Below, piece by piece: positions 7,466-12,381 of a stretch of DNA of 20,521 nucleotides. The DNA is taken from positions 1 to 20,521 of the IMG/VR virus record IMGVR_UViG_3300021962_000811, one strand, 5' to 3'. How positions within the stretch are numbered: the first letter of the stretch is position 1; every line of letters starts with the position of its first letter. Made by a program: the position numbers and the translations under genes. A model generated the notes under the pieces. The model did no database searches, had not been told where the DNA came from, and saw nothing but the letters and a program-made list of their open reading frames with translations. The stretch comes from a virus.

Positions 7466-7949
7466 GTTAAAGGTAGCAGAGGCAAGTAGTAGAACTATTG
7501 CCGCTCTAAATACGCAGGGTATGACGGTAAACGGCAAATACAGTTATGACGCCCCCTCACTACCAGCAGATATAACTGAGCTTATGGAAGAGCAGGTTAT
7601 GGATCTGTATACCAAGTATGTCGCTTATCTAGAATTTATTAACTTACAGTTGTGGTGCGCTGAAGTAGATAAGGCAGAAGCAGATAAGAACTTGTCATTT
7701 GTTCGTGCACAGAAGCGTCTAGCGTTAAAAAAGAACGGCACTGCGGTTTCTATGATTGACGCCGAAATTGAAGTAGATCCTGACTACCGCACTAAAGCCG
7801 ATGCTTTACATGAGCTTTCTAACTATCATGGATTAATTCATATTATCTCTGAGCGCTTGTCTAAAGATATCTCTCTCATTAACCGTGAGATTACTCGCCG
7901 TGTAAATATTAATAAGGCAACCGGTAGAAGCAGTTGGTTGACACCATGA
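7452..7949 (+). CDS. Helical phage protein of unknown function
   Basis: This is a 165-residue protein beginning inside the previous gene and ending in an ATGA overlap with the dNMP kinase. It looks almost wholly alpha-helical. A helical segment follows LPADITELMEEQ, then come alternating charged helices (AEVDKAEADKNLSFVRAQKRLALKK) and a C-terminal stretch LIHIISERLSKDISLINREITRR that could form a coiled coil. There is no enzymatic motif. Size, charge pattern and position among recombination genes would allow a recombinase-mediator or scaffold role, but I have no sequence motif for that and treat it as unknown. Confidence 0.75.
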   Translation: MSPIELKVAEASSRTIAALNTQGMTVNGKYSYDAPSLPADITELMEEQVMDLYTKYVAYLEFINLQLWCAEVDKAEADKNLSFVRAQKRLALKKNGTAVSMIDAEIEVDPDYRTKADALHELSNYHGLIHIISERLSKDISLINREITRRVNINKATGRSSWLTP

Positions 7950-8545
7950 CCTGGGAACAAATGTCTTTATTTACCGATGAGGAGTTAGGCATATCTCCTA
8001 GCTATAACGTTATTGGTCTTACCGGTTACGCACAGTCCGGGAAAGATACCCTCGCATCTATCCTGGTAGAGAAGTATGGCTATAAAAGAATTGCCTTTGC
8101 AGACGCCATAAGAAACTTTTTATATGAAATTAACCCCATGGTTAGTTGCAGTCCTACAGGTTATTTAAAAGATTTAATTAATCTTGTTGGTTGGGATGCT
8201 GCAAAGCAAGAGCCGCAAGTACGCAGGTTGCTTCAAGACCTGGGTGTTGCTGCACGTAACATTATTGATTCAGATATCTGGGTTGAGGTCGCATTAAAGA
8301 ACATCGATCCAGATGATCGAGTAGTTATCACTGATGTTAGGTTTGTAAATGAGGCTGAACATCTACGCTCACTTGGGGGACAACTTTGGCGCGTAAAGCG
8401 TCTTGGGGTTGAAGCAGTAAATTCTCATATATCAGAGCATGAGCTAGACGGCTACAAAGTTGATCAAATCTTTATTAATAACGGGACCATTGATGATCTA
8501 CGGCTACTAGTACAGACCAGGATGAGTAATGCCTTCGCAGAGTAG
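7946..8545 (+). CDS. Deoxynucleoside monophosphate kinase (P-loop)
   Basis: I choose ATG 7946 (199 residues) over an upstream TTG at 7934 because it forms a clean ATGA overlap with the preceding stop. The protein has a P-loop at about residues 27-35 (GYAQSGKDT), followed by the LASILVEKYGYKRIAFADAIR pattern typical of phage dNMP kinases such as T4 gene 1. Later segments fit too: LLQDLGVAARNIIDSDIWV, then VVITDVRFVNEAEHLRSLGG (lid and base-binding region) and the ISEHELDG segment. It would phosphorylate dNMPs to dNDPs using ATP, supplying the polymerase. It overlaps the next nuclease gene by 17 bases. Confidence 0.88.
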   Translation: MTWEQMSLFTDEELGISPSYNVIGLTGYAQSGKDTLASILVEKYGYKRIAFADAIRNFLYEINPMVSCSPTGYLKDLINLVGWDAAKQEPQVRRLLQDLGVAARNIIDSDIWVEVALKNIDPDDRVVITDVRFVNEAEHLRSLGGQLWRVKRLGVEAVNSHISEHELDGYKVDQIFINNGTIDDLRLLVQTRMSNAFAE

Positions 8546-8879
8546 AAAACATCGTGGGTATAAATCTCAAGATATTCTTGCAGAAAAACTTGTCCTAGAA
8601 GGTTGGCCTTACGCTAAATCAACTGGCGCAGGTAGATCCGGAACAGACGTTACCGGAACTATCGGCATTGATTGGGAAGTAAAGGCTAGAAAAGATTTCA
8701 ACCCTAGCGCTGCTATAAAGCAGCTAAAAGAGCGTAGTGATGGAGAAACTCTTCCAATCGCTGTACTGCGCCTTAATGGCCAGGGACCAGCAAGTGTCGG
8801 GGATTGGCCTGCTGTTTTACGGCTAGATGACTTAATTAGGCTATTAAAAGAGGCTGGATACCCTGACTTAACTCCATAA
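8529..8879 (+). CDS. Second PD-(D/E)XK resolvase-like nuclease
   Basis: This is a 116-residue protein starting inside the kinase gene. Motifs are E19 in the first helix (LAEKLVLEGWPYAKST), D40 (RSGTDVTG), E50 and K52 (DWEVKAR), then a basic-helix region (AAIKQLKERS) and a strand LPIAVLRLNG. This is the core of small Holliday-junction-resolvase-like nucleases. The spacing differs from the nuclease at 5479, and the two proteins do not look like close copies. One may resolve junctions and the other cut another branched or single-stranded substrate. It is the last gene of the tightly packed replication block, as a 60-base gap follows. Confidence 0.78.
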   Translation: MPSQSRKHRGYKSQDILAEKLVLEGWPYAKSTGAGRSGTDVTGTIGIDWEVKARKDFNPSAAIKQLKERSDGETLPIAVLRLNGQGPASVGDWPAVLRLDDLIRLLKEAGYPDLTP

Positions 8880-8939
8880 ATAACGTACCTTGTTCCTTGG
8901 GTGGGCGACTAATAATCGAATCCAAAGGACTACAAACTC

Positions 8940-9224
8940 GTGATTGAAAAAGATACAACAGAAGAGCAGTTTTTACGTGTAAGTGCAGGTTCTAATGCAC
9001 AATCCGTAGGCTCTGCTATTGCTCATGCTCTTTATGAGCGCCCTCAAGTTAAGCTTAGGGCTGTAGGAGCATCCGCAGTAAATCAGGCTGTAAAGGCAAT
9101 TGCTATCGCTAGAGGCTATGTTGCCCCTAGAGGTCTTGACCTAAGCTGCCGACCAGGCTTTACCACCGTGGATTCACGGGACGGACAAATTTCAGCGATA
9201 GTCTTTACTATCAATGTAAGTTGA
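8940..9224 (+). CDS. SpoVS-like (Alba-fold) protein
   Basis: This is a 94-residue protein with a GTG start after an AAAGGA site. From residue 10 to the end it follows the stage V sporulation protein S pattern closely: LRVSAGSNAQSVGSAIAHAL, then VKLRAVGASAVNQAVKAIAI, then ARGYVAPRGLDLSCRPGFTTV, and a final strand AIVFTINVS. SpoVS in endospore formers affects septation and spore-coat timing; its small alpha-beta fold resembles nucleic-acid-binding Alba proteins, and homologues exist in non-sporulating bacteria and some phages. A role in binding nucleic acid or altering host cell division is possible. It is monocistronic-looking, with gaps on both sides. Confidence 0.9.
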   Translation: MIEKDTTEEQFLRVSAGSNAQSVGSAIAHALYERPQVKLRAVGASAVNQAVKAIAIARGYVAPRGLDLSCRPGFTTVDSRDGQISAIVFTINVS

Positions 9225-9250
9225 TATATTCTTTATATTAAGAGATCTCT
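9204..9250 (+). promoter_or_regulatory. Possible promoter and small operator before the 9268 gene
   Basis: The AT-rich gap after the SpoVS-like gene holds TTTACT (9204-9209) and, 17 bases on, TATTCT (9227-9232), a weak match to sigma70-type boxes. A perfect 10-base palindrome, AGAGATCTCT, lies at 9241-9250, where a repressor could sit. The match is modest and I offer it only as a candidate. Confidence 0.25.
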
Positions 9251-9267
9251 AAACAGTTAGGAACCCC

Positions 9268-9636
9268 ATGGCAAAAAGCTCAATCCCAAGCCCTGACGAG
9301 GCGCTTGCAGGTATGGCAAAGCAAGGTCGCCAGCCTATGATGAAAGAAGGACTTGGTTTCACCTCTCCTTCAGCATCACCTAAGGCAGGAACACTTGTAT
9401 CAAAGAAGAACACCGCAGCTGGCGATCCATCTGGAGCAAAGGGTGCACCTCGTTCAAATGTACAGGCCGCATTACCTGCTCAAGATCGTAATGGAGCTGC
9501 ATACTCAATCAAGGCTAGTTATACAAAGATGACCGATCCAGCTGCTGGACAAACCCAAGCAAATGGTCGAATCATTAAGACCGCTGTAAAGCGTGACCGT
9601 ACCAACTTTGATTCAGGAGCAGGCGCTTCTTACTAA
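9268..9636 (+). CDS. Small basic Ala/Gly/Ser-rich protein of unknown function
   Basis: This is a 122-residue protein with ATG preceded by AGGA. Composition is dominated by Ala, Gly, Ser, Pro and Lys with few large hydrophobics, so much of it is probably disordered. Recurring short patterns include the SPSASPKAG and GAKGAPRS stretches; the end is KRDRTNFDSGAGASY. In style it resembles the small basic proteins at 16692-18446, although I see no direct repeat. There is no cysteine, signal peptide or membrane segment. A structural or DNA-packing role is conceivable. It stands alone between a promoter-like gap and the 9653 palindrome. Confidence 0.7.
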   Translation: MAKSSIPSPDEALAGMAKQGRQPMMKEGLGFTSPSASPKAGTLVSKKNTAAGDPSGAKGAPRSNVQAALPAQDRNGAAYSIKASYTKMTDPAAGQTQANGRIIKTAVKRDRTNFDSGAGASY

Positions 9637-9652
9637 TTTCGTGTATGCTAGT

Positions 9653-9687
9653 TACTAGGTCTTAGAGGACTCCTCTAAGGCCTAGTA
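9653..9687. repeat. 35-base near-perfect palindrome
   Basis: Bases 9653-9669 (TACTAGGTCTTAGAGGA) are the reverse complement of 9671-9687 except at one position, where a G-U pair would form in RNA. Only one base separates the arms. No T-run follows, so a classic intrinsic terminator is unlikely. It lies between the 9636 stop and the ribosome site (AGAGGAGG) of the 9717 gene. A dimeric operator, a processing hairpin or a replication-linked cruciform are all open. Confidence 0.7.
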
Positions 9688-9716
9688 CTGCAATTGGAGC
9701 ATAAGAGGAGGCATCA

Positions 9717-9950
9717 GTGTCGCTACAAGATTTGTACGCAGAAGCAAAATCATTGGGAAGTATTAAGAATTGTATTGTGGGTCAGTGGGCCGCTACTCTT
9801 CCTGAAGAAGATAAAAAAGCATTTGAATTTGCTATGGAAGATGATGATTTAAGTACAAAAGATTTATTTTTATTGCTCCGTCGTGCCGGGGGCACGTTTG
9901 GCAAAACAGCTGTTCGTGACCACCGTAGAGGAGATTGTGTATGTCTTTAG
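9717..9950 (+). CDS. Small phage protein with HRRGDC tail, putative HTH DNA-binding
   Basis: This is a 77-residue protein with a GTG start following a strong AGAGGAGG site. It appears as a short helical bundle with acidic middle (LPEEDKKAFEFAMEDDDLSTKDLFLLLRRAGG) and ends with AVRDHRRGDCVCL. From memory, an arrangement of helices followed by 'HRxGxCxC' is common in small actinophage DNA-binding proteins, with the last helices acting like a helix-turn-helix (TKDLFLLLRRAGGTFGKTAVRDHRRG). It ends inside the ribosome site and start of the phosphoesterase gene, so the two are co-translated. The precise target is unknown. Confidence 0.7.
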   Translation: MSLQDLYAEAKSLGSIKNCIVGQWAATLPEEDKKAFEFAMEDDDLSTKDLFLLLRRAGGTFGKTAVRDHRRGDCVCL

Positions 9951-11119
9951 CAGATGATTATGATTCAATAATTCAAGCTGGTAATCAGGGTTCAGATAAA
10001 GCTAACAAAAATATTCCAGAAGCCTGGCGTCCTCGTTCTGAAATTGGAACTGATGGTGGCTTTATTGTTTCTACTCCTAGACCAGATGGTAATACTCCTG
10101 GCGCAGAAGAGATTCTTATAGAAGCAAAGCTTGATCCTGCTGAATGGACTGTGGTCTCTCACCGACGTTCTCGTTGGCAAACATTTAATGGTGATTGGTT
10201 AGAGTCATTTAGAGTTAATGTTGTACCCGCACAAAACTCTACTGCTCCTGATTATGATCTAGAGAAACTTCTTGAGGGAATTTCAAAGTGGAAACCTGGA
10301 AAGGTTTCAGAATTAACTGGGGACCTAACTGCTGTATATAGCGTTGGTGATACCCAGTATGGTAAGGATGACACCCCTGCAATTATTGATAGAGTTCTTC
10401 GTTCTTTTGATGAGGCTGTTGAGCATCATAAATATCTTGCTAAAAAATATAACATCGGGCAGATTGCTTTGCCTCAGCTTGGTGACTGCATTGAGGGTAT
10501 GACCAGCCAAAAAGGAAAGGTTATGGGACGTCATGATATAGGCGTTTCAGAACAGGTTCGAGTAGGTCGCCGTATGCTTCTTGCTCAAGTAAAGGCTATG
10601 TCCCCTCTAGCTGGAAAGATAATAGTTCCAGTAGTTCCAGGTAATCACGATGAGGTTCAACGTTTTCTAGTTGGTCGCCCAGAAGATTCTTGGCAGATTG
10701 ACGTTGTTGCTCAAGTAGAGGATATTTGTAAGGAAAACGAGTTCTTACATGATCGCGTAGAGTTTAGATATCCTGCATCAGATGACAGTACTCTTACAGT
10801 TAACCTAAGCGGGGTTATGTATGGTATGGCACATGGACATCAAGCTAGGGATATGGTTAAGTGGTGGAGTGGTCAGGTTATGGGCCGTTGTTCGGTAAAG
10901 GATGCGGACATTCTCAATGTCGGTCACTATCACCATTATCGATCACAGAATGTCGGACCACGCTTATTTATTCAGAATCCTTCTATGGACAATGGTTCAG
11001 CTTGGTTTAGAGATAAGTCAGGTTTAGATAGCGCACCAGGAATTATCTCTCTTGTTGTTGGTGCAGATGTAGATCCAAGACGTGAACTTGTAGTTCTTGG
11101 AGGACGAGAGTCTCGATAG
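9941..11119 (+). CDS. Calcineurin-like metallophosphoesterase
   Basis: I choose ATG 9941 (392 residues) over TTG 9935 because AGGAG lies 8-9 bases upstream of the ATG. The first 120 residues form a separate N-terminal region with WTVVSHRRSRWQTFNGDWLE, of a kind seen fused to phage phosphoesterases. The metallophosphoesterase motifs follow in order: GDTQ (D137), LGDCIEG (D182), GNHDE (N235, H236), HGH (298-300) and GHYHH (328-332). These bind two metal ions and hydrolyse phosphodiesters. Phage relatives sit near recombination genes and may act like SbcD/Mre11 nucleases, but no partner ATPase is in the window. A perfect terminator follows two bases after the stop. Confidence 0.88.
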   Translation: MSLADDYDSIIQAGNQGSDKANKNIPEAWRPRSEIGTDGGFIVSTPRPDGNTPGAEEILIEAKLDPAEWTVVSHRRSRWQTFNGDWLESFRVNVVPAQNSTAPDYDLEKLLEGISKWKPGKVSELTGDLTAVYSVGDTQYGKDDTPAIIDRVLRSFDEAVEHHKYLAKKYNIGQIALPQLGDCIEGMTSQKGKVMGRHDIGVSEQVRVGRRMLLAQVKAMSPLAGKIIVPVVPGNHDEVQRFLVGRPEDSWQIDVVAQVEDICKENEFLHDRVEFRYPASDDSTLTVNLSGVMYGMAHGHQARDMVKWWSGQVMGRCSVKDADILNVGHYHHYRSQNVGPRLFIQNPSMDNGSAWFRDKSGLDSAPGIISLVVGADVDPRRELVVLGGRESR

Positions 11120-11120
11120 T

Positions 11121-11153
11121 AAAAAACCCCCGGCTAATAACCGGGGGTTTTTT
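11121..11153. terminator. Bidirectional intrinsic terminator
   Basis: AAAAAACCCCCGG (11121-11133), a seven-base loop, and CCGGGGGTTTTTT (11141-11153) form a perfect 13-bp inverted repeat with a GC core and A/T ends. Read on either strand it gives a GC stem followed by a U run. It lies between the convergent phosphoesterase gene (plus) and the lysis operon (minus), and should stop both. Confidence 0.95.
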
Positions 11154-11154
11154 A

Positions 11155-11247
11155 TTAGTGTTCCGACCACCAAAACCCTAACAAAGTTATTGCTAAAAGT
11201 GTTACTAGGAATATCCCTTGAAAGGTTACGTGGGTTAGGTAGTACAT
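11155..11247 (-). CDS. 30-residue single-helix membrane peptide after the endolysin
   Basis: On the minus strand the endolysin stop and this start share one base (TAATG), and the reading frame runs 30 codons to a TAA at 11157-11155, ending right at the terminator. The peptide begins MYYLTHVTFQ; one hydrophobic helix of about 19 residues (FQGIFLVTLLAITLLGFWW) spans most of it, ending in SEH. It has the size and form of a membrane-active or lysis-timing peptide such as a small holin or antiholin, but no family is recognised. The exact fit between stop overlap and terminator is the best support that it is expressed. Confidence 0.6.
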   Translation of the reverse strand: MYYLTHVTFQGIFLVTLLAITLLGFWWSEH

Positions 11248-11813
11248 TAAAGTGGACGATTACACATCTGACATACAGCCGTAGCTGCTGTAGAAGTTGC
11301 AGGCTTAGCAGCACCCTTAAACTTAGGGCGACCAAAGCCAACAATTGAAATCATAACCTTCTTAGGGTTTTTCTTGTAAGCACGTAGCTTCTTAGAAACT
11401 TGACCGCCATTACGTTGGCTACCCTTTTCATCAGGGCTTGTGTTTCCCTCAATGCACCATACAGTTCCATCACCATTGTCTTTAATAACGATGCCAACGT
11501 GACTGATACGATCTACGCCATCTGATGGAAAATCAAAATAGGCAATGTCCCCTGGTTCTGGATCCGCAAGATCTCCGTCAATCCAAGCTCCGGCTTTCTT
11601 AAAGGCTGCTGCTCCACCTGGAGTGTAAACAGTATTGGGTACCTTTACGCCGGCTTCATTAGCGCACCAGTTTACGAAAGAGCCGCACCATGGCTGAAAG
11701 TTAGCCTTTGTGTAGGCACCGTACTTAGTTTCATTATCCTTAGGACCTTCAATAGTCCCTAGTTCTGCTGTTGCAACCTCAATAAGACGGGCTGCTGTTC
11801 CTTGATCTGCCAT
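11247..11813 (-). CDS. CHAP-domain endolysin
   Basis: This is a 188-residue peptidoglycan hydrolase. Catalytic residues are C43 (FQPWCGSFVNWC), H105 (ISHVGIV) and the E122/N124 region (IEGNTS), the standard CHAP triad order. The start has AAGGAGG and a TAATG overlap with the holin-like gene. After the catalytic domain (about 1-160) only a short Ala/Thr/Lys tail remains, ending CQMCNRPL; there is no recognisable cell-wall-binding domain. CHAP enzymes act as amidases or endopeptidases on cell-wall peptides. There is no signal peptide, so release should depend on a holin, and holin-like genes flank it. Confidence 0.93.
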   Translation of the reverse strand: MADQGTAARLIEVATAELGTIEGPKDNETKYGAYTKANFQPWCGSFVNWCANEAGVKVPNTVYTPGGAAAFKKAGAWIDGDLADPEPGDIAYFDFPSDGVDRISHVGIVIKDNGDGTVWCIEGNTSPDEKGSQRNGGQVSKKLRAYKKNPKKVMISIVGFGRPKFKGAAKPATSTAATAVCQMCNRPL

Positions 11814-12211
11814 TAGTTATCCTCCTTAGCCCAATCTTCATCAACTGGTTGTTCCTCTGGAACCTGTCCATCTGGCTTAGATACTGACGCTGCTGCATAA
11901 GAGATTGCTCCAGCAGAGCTAATAACGATATCTGTACCGTTTTGCTTAGCCTCTACCTTAAGATCTGATTCGCTCTTAGCTTTAGTATCTACTGCTGCAA
12001 AGGCCGCGTTAATTTCTTCTAGATCTAGCTTTCCGTCGTTCATAAAACCACGAGCTAGCTTTTCAACTACAGCTGCTACAGCTGTTAGACCAGCTACAGT
12101 TACTGCTGTGATAGTGTCTACACCTGCAATTGCTCCGGCACCAATAACTGATAGACCGCTAGCTGCAAAAGTAGCAACAATTCTTAATAAAATATTTCCG
12201 ATTGATTTCAT
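11813..12211 (-). CDS. Holin-like membrane protein with acidic C-terminal tail
   Basis: This is a 132-residue protein. Two hydrophobic helices lie at about 7-30 (LLRIVATFAASGLSVIGAGAIAG) and 32-50 (ITAVTVAGLTAVAAVVEKLA), with a short turn between them. A DGKLDLEEINAAF motif then follows, often seen in phage holins after the last helix, and the tail is acidic (VPEEQPVDEDWAKEDN). It starts in an ATGA overlap with the upstream two-helix gene and ends in a TAATG overlap with the endolysin. The role inferred is a membrane pore or timing protein that frees the endolysin. Confidence 0.75.
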   Translation of the reverse strand: MKSIGNILLRIVATFAASGLSVIGAGAIAGVDTITAVTVAGLTAVAAVVEKLARGFMNDGKLDLEEINAAFAAVDTKAKSESDLKVEAKQNGTDIVISSAGAISYAAASVSKPDGQVPEEQPVDEDWAKEDN

Positions 12212-12381
12212 TCCTCATCCTTAGGGTTACGAATTGGGTAGGTAACGGCCCAAGCAATCAATGTTCCAATAATTGCATAGCCAACGACAGTCTTTGCAGA
12301 TCCGTCTAGAACAACCCAGGCAATAAACATGCCTAACAATGTCCATAGCTGGTCAATCATGTCTTTAATGATCTTAATCAA
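12208..12381 (-). CDS. 57-residue two-helix membrane protein (putative holin/antiholin)
   Basis: TTG at 12381-12379 overlaps the stop of the large secreted protein (TTGA), with GGAG about 9 bases upstream; an internal ATG at 12360 would give 50 residues. The longer form begins MIKIIKDMIDQL. Helices follow at WTLLGMFIAWVVL and TVVGYAIIGTLIAWAVTY, separated by the turn DGSAK. The end is IRNPKDEE. The stop overlaps the next start (ATGA). A short two-helix protein placed just before a holin-like protein is a typical antiholin/holin arrangement, but either could hold either role. Confidence 0.7.
   Translation of the reverse strand: MIKIIKDMIDQLWTLLGMFIAWVVLDGSAKTVVGYAIIGTLIAWAVTYPIRNPKDEE

Noticed and set aside
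7934-8545. TTG at 7934 as start of the dNMP kinase
   Set aside because: ATG at 7946 makes a clean ATGA overlap with the preceding stop, the usual arrangement in this unit.
8880-8939. tRNA-like TCGAATCC in the gap before the SpoVS-like gene
   Set aside because: The segment is too short for a tRNA and I find no acceptor stem or anticodon arm around it; only the T-loop-like string matches.
9653-9687. The palindrome as a simple intrinsic terminator
   Set aside because: No T-run follows either arm on the plus strand, unlike the clear terminator at 11121-11153; kept as a structure of unknown role.
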